Below are positions 43,182 to 52,491 of a stretch of 64,000 bases of DNA, in pieces. Each line of letters starts with the position of its first letter. Within the stretch, counting starts at the first letter, position 1. Below the pieces are notes generated by a model. The model saw only the letters and a list, made by a program, of their open reading frames with translations, was not told where the DNA came from and did not search any database. Position numbers and translations under genes: made by a program. Origin of the DNA: Holophaga sp. (GTDB lineage: Bacteria > Acidobacteriota > Holophagae > Holophagales > Holophagaceae); the NCBI GenBank assembly GCA_016715205.1, contig JADKBC010000049.1, positions 310,001 to 374,000 of the forward strand, given 5' to 3'.

Positions 43182-45026
43182 TCATCCCGCGGGGGAAGTT
43201 TCTTCCCGCTTCCCATGCAGCAGTTCAATCACGGACTCGTTGAGCTGTTTGCGGGTTTCATGGCGCTCGTTGGCGCGGGTGAGGTAGCGGGCGCGAATCT
43301 CGAGCCCCTGGCTGGTGGTGATGATCTGGACGCCAGGCGTGGCGTTGAAGGCTTTCACCCGGTAGCGGCGGGTGGTGTGGCGCCATTCCTTTTCGGCTTC
43401 GGCAACGTTCTTTTCGGTGGCGTGGGTCACGAGATTTTGGATGTGCGCCAGCAACGGATAGGGGTCCTGGCCTGGCTGCACCACCACTTTCAATTCATCC
43501 CACATCCATTTGCCAGAGGTCGTGAAATTGAAGAAATGCCCTTCCATGGCGAAACTGTTCACAAAGGCCACGCGCCGGCCCGTCGGATGCCCCGCGTCGC
43601 TCCAGCTGCCGGTTTCCAGGAGCACGGTGCGGAGGGGGCCGATCTCCACCACTTCGCCGCCGACCCCCTTGATTTCCACCCAGTCGCCCACGCGGATGCC
43701 GTTGCGGCCCATGAGGATGAACCAGCCAAAAAAGGCCACGATGAAATCCTTGAGGGCCACGGTAAGACCGGCACCGGCCAAGCCGATGATCGTGGTGGTC
43801 TGGGCAGGTAGGCCCACGAACAGGAAGAGCACACTCACCGCGGCCATGACCTTGATGACGAAGCTTGTGACGGTGTGTGCTGCAGCCCGCTGATGCAAGT
43901 GGATTTCCGAAGGCAGGTACAGGCGATCCACCAGGCGGTTTAACAGGAAGGCACCCAGCAGAATGCTGAGCAGCACCACCACGCCCAGGAGCACTGCCCG
44001 CAGAGCCCCGCGTAGCTGGATCTGGACCAAGCCAGACCATTGCCCATACACATCCGCCAATCCTCGCTGGTCCTGGATGCGCTTGGCAAAGCTGGTGACC
44101 CGGTGCTGTTCCGCCGTTATTTTTCGCATCTCGGCAGCGGCGCTTTCAGCTTCCAGGCTGGAAGCCTTGATGTGTTCGGCGGTGGAAATATCCTTGGCCC
44201 ATCGTTTGGTGGCCTCCCGTGCGTCCTTGGTGGTGGCCAGGGTTTTCGCCAACACATCCTTGCGTTCCGATAGGCGTTGGACACGGGCCAAGGCTTCCTG
44301 TTGGGCTGCGCCAAGCAAGGCCTGCTTGCGCCGCTGAGTGTTCCAGGTCCGTAGCTTGCCCAGCAGACTGTGAGCGGCCAGCGGCGTCTCTTCGGTGTTC
44401 ACACTGGAGACCTTGGAATCCCGATCCGCGGCTTCGTGGGCTTCCTTCAGGCGCCGCACCTGGGCCTGGGGATCGCCACCCGCCCGCTCGAGATCTTCCT
44501 GCGCATCTTCCAGTTCGTCCTGGTGCAGTTCCGCCTGGGCCTTGGCCAGCTCCATTTGGTTTTCAAAGCCAGCGCGATCGCTTTCTCCGGCACCCTTCAG
44601 CTGCCGAGTTAGGCGCTGCAATATGGTGCGATCCGTCTCGAGAGCGGCAGCGATCTGATCCCGCTGGGTCTTCAGTTGGATGGCTTCCGGCGTCAGCGGC
44701 AGCGGGTTCTCAATGGCCTGGCGGACGGCTTCGGAAAAGGCCAGATCCACTTCGTGGTTGGCCAGACGCTCCGCTTGGAGGGCCAATAGTTTCTCTTCTG
44801 GAGTCTGGGCCAAGGGTCCCAGGCGTCGCGCCGTGAGCAAGGCGCGCTGGTCCACCAACCGTTGGCGGGGGCGTGGCTTTCCGCCCTTGGTGGCTTTCTC
44901 GAGCTTGGCGGGACCCGAGGCAGGCTCTGCCGCTGCTTCCGGCTCCCGGGTCCACCGCAGACCAAAGAGCGTGGCCCCCAGCAACAGCGCAAGCAGGATT
45001 CCCGTGAACCAATGGCGTTTGTTCAT
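43182..45026 (-). CDS. MscS-family mechanosensitive channel with long N-terminal domain
   Basis: About 614 residues from ATG 45026; the open frame further upstream runs against carB and is not used. A leader helix (WFTGILLALLLGATLFGLRW) is followed by a long charged coiled coil (about 60-310) that should be periplasmic. Three or more membrane helices (VLLGVVVLLSILLGAFLLNRL; TSFVIKVMAAVSVLFLFVG) lead to the pore helix and MscS core ALKDFIVAFFGWFILMGRNGIRVGDWVEIKGVGGEVVEIGPLRTVLLE. The GIRVGDWVEI phrase is the family hallmark. It protects from hypo-osmotic shock. It lies 46 bp after carB but is probably independent. Confidence 0.85.
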   Translation of the reverse strand: MNKRHWFTGILLALLLGATLFGLRWTREPEAAAEPASGPAKLEKATKGGKPRPRQRLVDQRALLTARRLGPLAQTPEEKLLALQAERLANHEVDLAFSEAVRQAIENPLPLTPEAIQLKTQRDQIAAALETDRTILQRLTRQLKGAGESDRAGFENQMELAKAQAELHQDELEDAQEDLERAGGDPQAQVRRLKEAHEAADRDSKVSSVNTEETPLAAHSLLGKLRTWNTQRRKQALLGAAQQEALARVQRLSERKDVLAKTLATTKDAREATKRWAKDISTAEHIKASSLEAESAAAEMRKITAEQHRVTSFAKRIQDQRGLADVYGQWSGLVQIQLRGALRAVLLGVVVLLSILLGAFLLNRLVDRLYLPSEIHLHQRAAAHTVTSFVIKVMAAVSVLFLFVGLPAQTTTIIGLAGAGLTVALKDFIVAFFGWFILMGRNGIRVGDWVEIKGVGGEVVEIGPLRTVLLETGSWSDAGHPTGRRVAFVNSFAMEGHFFNFTTSGKWMWDELKVVVQPGQDPYPLLAHIQNLVTHATEKNVAEAEKEWRHTTRRYRVKAFNATPGVQIITTSQGLEIRARYLTRANERHETRKQLNESVIELLHGKREETSPAG

Positions 45027-45072
45027 GGTGAGGCGTCCGATCAAAAGGCCGTGATTGTGCCCCTCGAATGTA

Positions 45073-48000
45073 TCAGACGTGCGAAGGGGAGCGCAGGTCC
45101 TGGAGGCTGCGCACCCGCACCTCGCCGCGCAGGGTTTCAATGGCCTCGCAGGCGGCCAGGGCGGCGTTCAGGTTGGTGAGGCAGGGCAGGCCCAGGCGCA
45201 ACGCCTCGCGGCGGATGGCGCCCTTATCCTCGAAGGCCTCGCGGCCCTGGGGCGTATTGATCACCCACTGGATCTCTCCATTCTTGAGCAGATCCACCGC
45301 GTGGGGCCGACCTTCCGTCACCTTGTTGATGCGCCGCACCCTGAGGCCGAGGGCACCTTCCAAATGCTGGGCCGTGCCCTCTGTGGCGCACAGGCCGAAG
45401 CCCAGGTTGAGAAGCCGGGACGCGAGTTCCGGCACCCGTGCCTTGTCGCTGTTGGCCACCGAAAGAAACACCGTGCCGTGCAGCGGCAACGGAATGCCCG
45501 CGGCCAACAAGGCCTTGGCGGCGGCCTCGCCGAAGGATTCGCCGATGCCCATGACCTCGCCCGTGCTCTTCATTTCCGGGCCCAGCACCGGGTCCACGCC
45601 AGGGAATTTCGCGAAGGGGAACACCACGCCCTTCACCGCCACCGCCAGCGCGGTGCCATCCTGCACGCCCTGCTGAACCAGGGATTGCCCAAGGCCGATG
45701 CGGGCTGCGATGCCCGCCCAATCCTGGCCCGTGGCCTTGCTGATAAAGGGCACCGTGCGGCTGGCCCGTGGATTGGCTTCCAAACAGTAGGCCACGCTAT
45801 CCTTGAGGGCCCACTGCAAGTTCATCAGGCCCAGGACGCCCAGTTCGAGCGCAAGTTTGCGGCTATGGGCCTGCACGGTTTCCAGAATGGTTGGATCGAT
45901 GCCCAAAGGGGGAAACACCGCGTAGCTGTCGCCGCTGTGCACACCGGCCTCTTCGATGTGGGCCATGACGCCGCAGATGGCCGTGTCGCGCCCATCGCAG
46001 ACCAGATCTACATCCAGCTCCTGGGCCCCATCCAGGTAGCGATCCAGGAGGACGGGTTTGGTCGCATCGATGGCCGCGGCTTCCTGCACGTATTTATCCA
46101 GCCCGGCGTCATCGAAAACCACGGCCATGGCGCGCCCGCCCAGCACGAAACTGGGGCGCACCATGACGGGAAACCCGATTCGGTGAGCGACCTCGCGGGC
46201 CTGTTGGAGGTTGCTGGCCATGCCCCATTCCGCTGCTGGAATACCGAGTTTGGAGAGAACCTGCCCAAAACGGTCCCGATCTTCGGCAGCCAGGATGCTT
46301 TGGTGCGGTGTGCCCAGCATGGGCAGCCCGGCACGTTCGAGCCCTTCGGCTAACTTCAGCGGAGTCTGTCCACCGAACTGGGTGAAGATTCCCAGCAGCT
46401 TTCCGGTGGTGGCTTCCCGGTGCGCAATGGCGCTCACGCTCTCCAAATCCAAGGGCTCGAAGTACAGCCGATCACTGGTGTCGAAATCGGTGCTCACTGT
46501 TTCAGGGTTGCAGTTGATCAGAATGGCTTCCACGCCACTGGCGCGGATGGCTTCCACCGCCTGCACGCAGCAGCAGTCGAACTCCACGCCTTGGCCGATG
46601 CGGTTGGGCCCTGAACCAAGCACGATGGCCTTGGGTCGATCCGTGGGTGGTGCCTCACTGAACTGCTCCCACGTTTGGTAGAGATAAGGCGTTTCAGCTT
46701 GGAACTCGCCCGCGCAGGTATCCACCCGTTTCACGGCGGGGTGCAGGCCCAGCGCATCCCGCCGCGCGGCCACGTCTCCAGCGGTGGTGGCGCAGAAGCT
46801 CGCAATCTGGGCATCGCTGAAGCCCGCGCGCTTGGCTTTCTCCAGCAGGTCTTCCGGCAATCGTTCAAGGTTGAAACCGCGCAATCGCCCTTCGAGGATG
46901 ACGATGCCTTCCATCTCCTGCAGAAACCACGGTGATATGCCCGTCAGACGCTGCAGCTCCGCCACCGTGTGCCCGCCCTTCAGGGCCTGGTAGAGCCAGA
47001 AGATCCGCTCGGGGCCTGGGGTCAGGAGATGCTCGCGGAGCCTGGAGAGATCCAGCTTGCCTTCCAGGGCACCGGCCAGGCCATCGTGGCCGGCTTCCAG
47101 GCTGCGCAGGGCCTTCTGGAGTGCCTCCTGGAAACTGCGGCCGATGGCCATGGCTTCGCCCACGCTCTTCATCTGTGTGCCGAGAACCGCCTCGGCTTGG
47201 GGGAATTTCTCGAAGGTGAAACGGGGGACCTTCACCACCACGTAATCGAGCACCGGCTCGAAGGCGGCCTTGGTCTTGCCGGTGATGACATTGGGTAGTT
47301 CCCACAGGCGATAGCCCACCGCCAGTTTGGTGGCCACCCAGGCGATGGGGAACCCCGTGGCCTTGCTGGCCAAGGCGGAACTGCGGCTCACGCGCGGGTT
47401 CATCTCCACCACGATGAGGCGACCCGTTTCCTGGTGCAGGGCGAACTGCACGTTGCTGCCGCCCGTTTCCACGCCCACGCCCCGGATGATGGCCTTGGCG
47501 GCTTCGCGCATGCGCTGGTACTCGGGATCCGTGAGGGTGAGCGCGGGCGCCACCGTGATACTGTCGCCCGTGTGGATGCCCATGGGATCGAGGTTCTCGA
47601 TGGAACAGATGATCACCACGTTGTCGTCGAGATCGCGCACCACTTCCAGTTCGAATTCCTTCCAGCCCAGGATGCTTTCCTCCACCAGCACTTGGCGAAT
47701 GGGGGAAAGATCCAGGCCGCGCCGCAGAATCGTTTCAAATTCTTCGATGTTGTAGGCGATGCCGCCACCACTGCCGCCCATGGTGAAAGCCGGTCGAAGG
47801 ATGGCGGGAAAGCCCGTGGATGCCACGATGGCGCGACCTTCCTCCAGGCTGTGCGCGAAACCACCCTTGCAGGTTTCCAGGCCCAGTTCATCCATAAGTT
47901 GTTTGAACTGGGCGCGGTCTTCTCCGCGCTCGATGGCTTCCACCTGGGCGCCGATGAGCTGCACGCCGTGCCGCGCCAACAGGCCGCTCTTGGCGGCCTG

Positions 48001-48300
48001 CAGGGCCAAATTCAGGGCCGTCTGACCGCCCACCGTGGGCAGAATCGCATCGGGCTTTTCCTTCTCCAGGATTTTCTCCAGCACCGGCAGGGTGAGTGGC
48101 TCCACATAGGTGGCATCCGCCCGTTTCGGATCCGTCATGATCGAGGCTGGGTTGGAATTCAGCAGGATGGTGCGGATGCCTTCTTCCCGCAACGCCTTCA
48201 AGGCCTGGGTGCCCGAGTAGTCGAACTCGCAGGCCTGCCCGATCTGGATGGGCCCAGAACCCAGCACCAGCACACAACGAAGATCCGAACGCTTAGGCAT
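45073..48300 (-). CDS. carB: Carbamoyl-phosphate synthase large subunit
   Basis: A 1,075-residue, full-length synthetase. MPKRSDLRCVLVLGSGPIQIGQACEFDYSG opens the first half and VLGSGPNRIGQGVEFDCCCV opens the second, showing the internal duplication. Both ATP-grasp units are complete (GGSGGGIAYNIEE; VRPSFVLGGRAMAVV), and the C-terminal MGS-like allosteric domain ends with VINTPQGREAFEDKGAIRREA. It makes carbamoyl phosphate for pyrimidine and arginine synthesis with CarA, whose 3' end it overlaps by 8 bp. pyrF of the same pathway is at 15.6 kb. Confidence 0.97.
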   Translation of the reverse strand: MPKRSDLRCVLVLGSGPIQIGQACEFDYSGTQALKALREEGIRTILLNSNPASIMTDPKRADATYVEPLTLPVLEKILEKEKPDAILPTVGGQTALNLALQAAKSGLLARHGVQLIGAQVEAIERGEDRAQFKQLMDELGLETCKGGFAHSLEEGRAIVASTGFPAILRPAFTMGGSGGGIAYNIEEFETILRRGLDLSPIRQVLVEESILGWKEFELEVVRDLDDNVVIICSIENLDPMGIHTGDSITVAPALTLTDPEYQRMREAAKAIIRGVGVETGGSNVQFALHQETGRLIVVEMNPRVSRSSALASKATGFPIAWVATKLAVGYRLWELPNVITGKTKAAFEPVLDYVVVKVPRFTFEKFPQAEAVLGTQMKSVGEAMAIGRSFQEALQKALRSLEAGHDGLAGALEGKLDLSRLREHLLTPGPERIFWLYQALKGGHTVAELQRLTGISPWFLQEMEGIVILEGRLRGFNLERLPEDLLEKAKRAGFSDAQIASFCATTAGDVAARRDALGLHPAVKRVDTCAGEFQAETPYLYQTWEQFSEAPPTDRPKAIVLGSGPNRIGQGVEFDCCCVQAVEAIRASGVEAILINCNPETVSTDFDTSDRLYFEPLDLESVSAIAHREATTGKLLGIFTQFGGQTPLKLAEGLERAGLPMLGTPHQSILAAEDRDRFGQVLSKLGIPAAEWGMASNLQQAREVAHRIGFPVMVRPSFVLGGRAMAVVFDDAGLDKYVQEAAAIDATKPVLLDRYLDGAQELDVDLVCDGRDTAICGVMAHIEEAGVHSGDSYAVFPPLGIDPTILETVQAHSRKLALELGVLGLMNLQWALKDSVAYCLEANPRASRTVPFISKATGQDWAGIAARIGLGQSLVQQGVQDGTALAVAVKGVVFPFAKFPGVDPVLGPEMKSTGEVMGIGESFGEAAAKALLAAGIPLPLHGTVFLSVANSDKARVPELASRLLNLGFGLCATEGTAQHLEGALGLRVRRINKVTEGRPHAVDLLKNGEIQWVINTPQGREAFEDKGAIRREALRLGLPCLTNLNAALAACEAIETLRGEVRVRSLQDLRSPSHV

Positions 48301-49375
48301 GGAAGGCCTCCATCATTCGCACGAATTTCCCAAAGGCGTTCCGCGCATCATGGGGCCCTGGGCTGGCCTCGGGGTGATGCTGCAGGCTGAAGATGGGTAA
48401 GCGCGTGTGTCGCAAGCCTTCCACTGTGCCATCGCTGAGATGGCGGTGCGTCACCTCGATTTCGGGCGGCAGGCTGGCCTCCTCCACCGCAAAGCCGTGG
48501 TTCTGGGCGGTGATCTCCACGCGGCCGGTGGCCAGATCCAGAACGGGCTGGTTGGCGCCGCGATGACCGAACTTCAATTTGAAGGTGTGGCCCCCAAAGG
48601 CATGGCCCAGGAGTTGGTGGCCCAGGCAGATGCCAAAAATGGGCAGCTTGCCCAGGCAGGCGGACACTTCCCGTTGCATATCGGGCAGGGCGGCAGGATC
48701 GCCAGGGCCATTGCTAAGAAAAAGCCCGCCAAAGCGGGCCGCGGTGAGTTCGGTGGCGGGCGTGTCCCAGGGAAAGACTTCCAGGTGGAGACCCGCGCCA
48801 TGGAGCTGTTTCAGGATGGAGGTCTTGATGCCGCCATCCAGCACCGCCACCCGAAAGCGGGCCTCTGGGTTGGGAATTTCGTAATGATCCCGGCAGCTCA
48901 CTTGGGCCGCGAGGGCCTGGCCAGCCATTTCCGGAAGGGTGGCAGCCTGGATTCGGCCTTCTTCCAGGGAGCCATCACCCTCGGTCCAGATCAGCCCCGG
49001 CTGGGCACCCGCGTCCCGCAGATGTTGGGTGAGCGCCCGGGTATCCAGCTCCGTCAACACTGGCACCCGATGGCGCTCGAGCCAGCCGCCCAGGTCGCTC
49101 TCCGAAAACACATGGTCAGGCTTTTCGGTGAGACGGCGGCAGAGCAGGGCCGTGGCCCAGGGGCGGGCGCTTTCGTTCAGATCAGCATGGATGCCGTAGA
49201 TGCCTTGTTCGGGAAAGGTCATGCACACCATCTGTCCCGCAAAGCTGGGATCCGTGAGGAGCTCCTGGTAGCCCATCATGGCTGTGGTGAACACTGCCTC
49301 GCCGGAGCCCCCAAAGCCCAGGGGGGCACGTCCCACAAAGAAGCTGCCATCCTTCAAAATCAGATGTGCCCGCAT
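48293..49375 (-). CDS. carA: Carbamoyl-phosphate synthase small subunit
   Basis: A 360-residue glutamine amidotransferase subunit. ATG 49375 has AAGGAGG just upstream. The frame is open 58 codons further back, through a terminator hairpin, which is not a plausible start. N-terminal CPSase domain (LILKDGSFFVGRAPLGFGGSGEAVF, MTFPEQGIYG), then the class I GATase domain with FLSNGPGDPAAL, nucleophile Cys in GICLGHQLLG and HHPEASPGPHD. It supplies ammonia from glutamine to CarB; overlap with carB implies coupled translation. The leader carries an attenuator-like hairpin. Confidence 0.96.
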   Translation of the reverse strand: MRAHLILKDGSFFVGRAPLGFGGSGEAVFTTAMMGYQELLTDPSFAGQMVCMTFPEQGIYGIHADLNESARPWATALLCRRLTEKPDHVFSESDLGGWLERHRVPVLTELDTRALTQHLRDAGAQPGLIWTEGDGSLEEGRIQAATLPEMAGQALAAQVSCRDHYEIPNPEARFRVAVLDGGIKTSILKQLHGAGLHLEVFPWDTPATELTAARFGGLFLSNGPGDPAALPDMQREVSACLGKLPIFGICLGHQLLGHAFGGHTFKLKFGHRGANQPVLDLATGRVEITAQNHGFAVEEASLPPEIEVTHRHLSDGTVEGLRHTRLPIFSLQHHPEASPGPHDARNAFGKFVRMMEAFHA

Positions 49376-49385
49376 GGCGCCTCCT

Positions 49386-49423
49386 TCTATAAAAAGCGCC
49401 GCCAGGCTTGCTCTGGCGGCGCT
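49386..49423 (-). promoter_or_regulatory. Terminator hairpin in the carA leader (probable attenuator)
   Basis: On the minus strand AGCGCCGCCAG-agcaagc-CTGGCGGCGCT is followed by TTTTA and then, within a few bases, by the carA ribosome site AAGGAGG. No gene lies upstream on this strand, so the terminator must act on the carAB transcript itself. About 10-50 bp earlier, TTGGGTT can pair with three alternative partners (AACCCAA, ACCCAA and AACCCA), a hint of competing folds. Control by pyrimidines or arginine is inferred. Confidence 0.65.
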
Positions 49424-49575
49424 TCGATGGGTTAAACCCAAGTTTGGGTCTTGGGGAGTGTGCGGTGTTTTTGGGTTGAGAACCAGTCTCGAATTTTTAA
49501 GGCGAGTGGGAGATACTGATCCCTTGTTCCTACCGAGGATTCCGTCCATCCGGGTTCACATGGGAGGATGGCGGC

Positions 49576-50031
49576 ATGTGGTCCGGTGATGATCTCTACT
49601 TCATGAAGCTCGCGCTGGAAGCCGCCGAGCAGGCGGACCGCGAAGACGAAGTGCCCATCGGCGCTGTGCTGGTGCTGGATGGCAAGCTGGTGGCCCGGGG
49701 CTACAACTGCCCCATCGGCCATCACGATCCCAGCGCCCATGCGGAAATCATGGCGCTTCGCAGTGCTTGCGAATGGCTGAAGAACTACCGCGTGCCCGGC
49801 GCCACCCTCTACGTGACCCTGGAGCCCTGCCTCATGTGCTTCGGGGCGCTCACCCATGCGCGGGTGGAACGGGTGGTCTATGGTGCGCCGGATCCCAAAG
49901 TGGGTGTGTCGCAGAACCGAGACCTCATCGAGCGGGCCAACCTCAACCACCGCATTGCGCTGGAGGGTGGTCTGCTGGAAACCGAATGCCGTGACATGCT
50001 GCAGCAGTTTTTTCGGCGGCGCAGGGTCTGA
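49576..50031 (+). CDS. tadA: tRNA-specific adenosine deaminase (A34 to inosine)
   Basis: A 151-residue zinc deaminase. HAEIMA (His55, catalytic Glu57) and TLEPCLMCFGAL (Cys85, Cys88) form the CDA active site. YGAPDPKVG and the C-terminal LLETECRDMLQQFFRRRR match the TadA tRNA-contact region. It edits the wobble adenosine of tRNA-Arg(ACG). GGGAGG precedes the ATG. Divergent from carA with about 200 bp between starts; its stop abuts the convergent next gene (TGATCA). Confidence 0.93.
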   Translation: MWSGDDLYFMKLALEAAEQADREDEVPIGAVLVLDGKLVARGYNCPIGHHDPSAHAEIMALRSACEWLKNYRVPGATLYVTLEPCLMCFGALTHARVERVVYGAPDPKVGVSQNRDLIERANLNHRIALEGGLLETECRDMLQQFFRRRRV

Positions 50032-51129
50032 TCAGTTCTTCACCACCCGTCGCGCATCCAGCATCTGTACGGCGAAGGTGCCCAGCCAATGCTCGCCTTC
50101 ATAGCTACCCGAGGCAATGAAGGGCAGGGAGGCCTGGCCGTGGGCATCCGCTGTTTTCAATAGCGCCTCGCGCCGAGTGTCCTTCGCGCCAAGGGCCGCG
50201 GTGATGGGCCATAGGCAGCGGGCGCGGCTCAGGTTCAGCCCGTCCAGATGAACGATCTTGGGATCCGTGCGGTCGGAGACAATGGCTGGTTCCAGCTTGC
50301 CGTCGGCCATCAACTCGGGAAGGAATCCGGCCGCCCAGGCACGGAATTCCGCCTTGGAGAGTACCTTGGCCATGAGGGCGGTTTCCTCCAGGCTGGCGGA
50401 GAGGAAATCCTCGCCGCTGGGTTCCCAGCGCAGGGGGCCGCTGCGGTCCGTGCCGAAATAGGTGCGGGCGCGTTCCGCGATCAGTGTTTCCAAGCGATGG
50501 TCCTTGGCAGACCGGGCGTAGTCCATGGCCAGGGAAAGGCTGAAGGCGGTGTTGGGATGCACCCCCGTGCGGATGGGATAGGTCTGCTTGGGCAAAAAAT
50601 CCAGAAAAGCCCCCGTCACCCGGTTGGCCAGGGGCTGCAGGTTTGCGGACCATCGGCGTGCCTCCGGGGAATCCCAGTTGCGCAATTCCACCGTGAGTTT
50701 GAGCAGCCAGGCCCAGCCGTACGTCCGCTCAAAACTTTTGCGATTGGGTTGGGCAAAGTAGGCCACTTCAGCGGCCATCCGCTCGGGCGCCAAGTTCTCA
50801 TCGAGGACCGCGCGGATTTCCTTCGCCTCGGGCAATTCTGGGAAATCCCGCAACAGCTTCACCAGCATCCAGTGCCCGTGGACCGAAGAATGCCAGTCGA
50901 AACACCCGTAAAAGGCCGGGTGCAGCGCCTTGGGCGATTGCACCTCATTGGGGCCATTCATCACATGGTCCAGCTTGTTGGGATACTCCTGGCGAACGCA
51001 CCTGAGTGCCAGCTTGGCAAAATGCGAGGCTCGAACCACATCCAGAGCCAATTCTCCGCTCGGCGTTTGGGCCTGCGCCAACAGCACCGGCACCGCGAAC
51101 ATTACAGCCTTCAGGATCCTGTGGTCCAT
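50032..51129 (-). CDS. DUF2891-family secreted protein
   Basis: A 365-residue protein from ATG 51129; the open frame upstream overlaps the tRNA promoter region and is not used. Signal peptide MDHRILKAVMFAVPVLLAQAQ. The mature protein follows DUF2891: HPAFYGCFDWHSSVHGHWML, FERTYGWAWLLKLTVEL, TYPIRTGVHPNTAFSLSLAMDYAR, EPSGEDFLSASLEETALM and the C-terminal HWLGTFAVQML. The family looks like an (alpha/alpha)6 toroid with conserved Asp/His/Trp, suggesting a carbohydrate-active enzyme, but no activity is established. Confidence 0.85.
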   Translation of the reverse strand: MDHRILKAVMFAVPVLLAQAQTPSGELALDVVRASHFAKLALRCVRQEYPNKLDHVMNGPNEVQSPKALHPAFYGCFDWHSSVHGHWMLVKLLRDFPELPEAKEIRAVLDENLAPERMAAEVAYFAQPNRKSFERTYGWAWLLKLTVELRNWDSPEARRWSANLQPLANRVTGAFLDFLPKQTYPIRTGVHPNTAFSLSLAMDYARSAKDHRLETLIAERARTYFGTDRSGPLRWEPSGEDFLSASLEETALMAKVLSKAEFRAWAAGFLPELMADGKLEPAIVSDRTDPKIVHLDGLNLSRARCLWPITAALGAKDTRREALLKTADAHGQASLPFIASGSYEGEHWLGTFAVQMLDARRVVKN

Positions 51130-51187
51130 GCAACCCCCAATCCTGAGGATTGTAAACGCACCCGCCTCGCAGCCGTGGCCCAACCCC

Positions 51188-51196
51188 TGCTAGAAT
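51188..51196 (+). promoter_or_regulatory. Extended -10 box of tRNA-Ser
   Basis: TGCTAGAAT ends 9 bp before the first base of the tRNA. TGC plus TAGAAT fits an extended -10; no clear -35 is seen. Confidence 0.45.
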
Positions 51197-51205
51197 CTCC
51201 CCTCT

Positions 51206-51293
51206 GGAGAGATGTCCGAGTGGTTGAAGGAGCCTGACTCGAAATCAGGTGACGGGGTGACTCGTTCGGGGTTCGAATCCTCTCTCTCCGCCA
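51206..51293 (+). tRNA. tRNA-Ser (CGA)
   Basis: An 88-nt class II tRNA. Acceptor GGAGAGA pairs with TCTCTCC, discriminator G and CCA are encoded, the anticodon loop is CTCGAAA with anticodon CGA, and there is a long variable arm (GTGACGGGGTGACTCGTTC region) and a T arm GGGGTTCGAATCC. Its last 11 bases are duplicated 12.6 kb downstream, marking it as the integration site of the island. Confidence 0.95.
51283..51293 (+). other. Putative attL (tRNA 3' end)
   Basis: TCTCTCCGCCA, the 3' acceptor strand plus CCA of tRNA-Ser, recurs exactly at 63923-63933. P4-type integrases commonly use tRNA 3' ends. Confidence 0.5.
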
Positions 51294-51502
51294 AAGGCCC
51301 AAGTCTTTTAAAACAAAAAACTGGGGAATTTTGTTCTTTCTCCCCCTTTTTTTTCCTCCTTGCTTGTGGGGTTGGCGGTGTCCTGCAGGCGCTCACAGAC
51401 CTGATCCGCAAATTCCTAAGACTGACATGCTGACTCGCTTTCGCAGGGCAGAATGGAATGCCGCTCGGGTTTAGTACCCCCCGCGAACGCGAGGATGCCT
51501 CC

Positions 51503-52024
51503 ATGGATGCCACGAATCCCAAGTCTTCGAGCCATGGGGGAAATGGATGTGGACCTCTGGGAAGCCCCGAGGATGCGGGCGATTTCGAAGCCTACATGGT
51601 GGCCGCAGATTTGGGGGGGGTCTCCTCTTGGTTGAATCCCGGTGGTGATCGCCAATACGAGGTGAGGCTCCTGGTGGCCAACCTCGCCATGGGCTACAAG
51701 ACCATGCTTGAGGACCAGACCCTTTGCGGGAACTGGAAGGAACATGCAAAAACGTTGAACGCGCTTGCGGATCAAGCGAAGTCCCTGGCGGAAGCGCTGC
51801 AAACGTTGGAAGAAGGGGCGCGAATCCTATGGAGTCACGCGGAATCCCGCTTGGGCATGGTGGATGCGGGTGAAGGGCTACTTTCGACCCTCCCCATTTT
51901 GGTCGTTTCGCCAACTCTTTCAGATTTCCAGATTGATGAGCACGGAGAGATGGTTTGCACGAAACCGCCTGGACCACCGGCAATCACTCCTCCTGACATT
52001 GATGCACCCGTCCGCGCTTGCTGA
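51503..52024 (+). CDS. Hypothetical island protein
   Basis: A 173-residue protein from ATG 51503, preceded by GAGGA. It has a flexible Ser/Gly-rich start, then a helical segment (YEVRLLVANLAMGYKTMLEDQ; TLNALADQAKSLAEALQTLEEGA) and a Pro-rich end. No signal peptide and no family recognised. It is the first gene after the tRNA and overlaps the next frame by 23 bp, an arrangement common in compact phage or plasmid modules. Confidence 0.45.
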   Translation: MDATNPKSSSHGGNGCGPLGSPEDAGDFEAYMVAADLGGVSSWLNPGGDRQYEVRLLVANLAMGYKTMLEDQTLCGNWKEHAKTLNALADQAKSLAEALQTLEEGARILWSHAESRLGMVDAGEGLLSTLPILVVSPTLSDFQIDEHGEMVCTKPPGPPAITPPDIDAPVRAC

Positions 52025-52388
52025 TCGTCTTGAGTGCGTTAGGGCGTGGATGAAAGCCTATCGAGGCCGAGTCGGACAGCGTTCAGTCTCTGAGTTGGCC
52101 ATGGGCCTTCCTGAACTCTACCTTTGGGAGGAAAATCGGGTTGAAGCAACTCGGTCTGATCCTGATCAGTCCTATGAACTCGGTCGGCGCATCTACGCAT
52201 GGTCATAGGAAAGCCCTCGCACGCATTGGGGGGATGAGGCCAACCGGAAAATCAAAGCCTGGTTCCTTCGCTTGTCGGGCCTTGGATTGGGCGAGCCGGA
52301 AGCGCCGGAAGAGATCCGAACGCCCCGCGTGAATGGGCCTGAACTGAGAACCAACCGCAAACGATGTAAGAAACGATCCTCGGGTTGA
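52002..52388 (+). pseudogene. Hypothetical island gene interrupted by a stop codon
   Basis: From ATG 52002 the frame reads MHPSALADRLECVRAWMKAY through to a TAG at 52206-52208. It then continues open in the same frame with protein-like sequence (WGDEANRKIKAWFLRLSGLG, ending in basic NRKRCKKRSSG) to 52388. This is best read as one roughly 128-residue gene with a nonsense mutation; alternatively only the first 68 residues are made. Function unknown. Confidence 0.4.
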
Positions 52389-52491
52389 TTCAGGGTGAAC
52401 CCCCCCTCTCGAAGTGGGACTGTTGACCCAGAAACGAAGTGCCTACCTTGCCTTAAGACGCTCGAAGCTACGAGCGTTTGAGGAGACACAG

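Noticed and set aside
49376..49549. 58-codon N-terminal extension of carA
   Set aside because: It would run through the terminator hairpin and ribosome site and has no similarity to the CarA N-terminus.
52141..52332. Plus-strand 63-codon frame
   Set aside because: The overlapping frame from 52002, read through one stop, is more protein-like and continuous.
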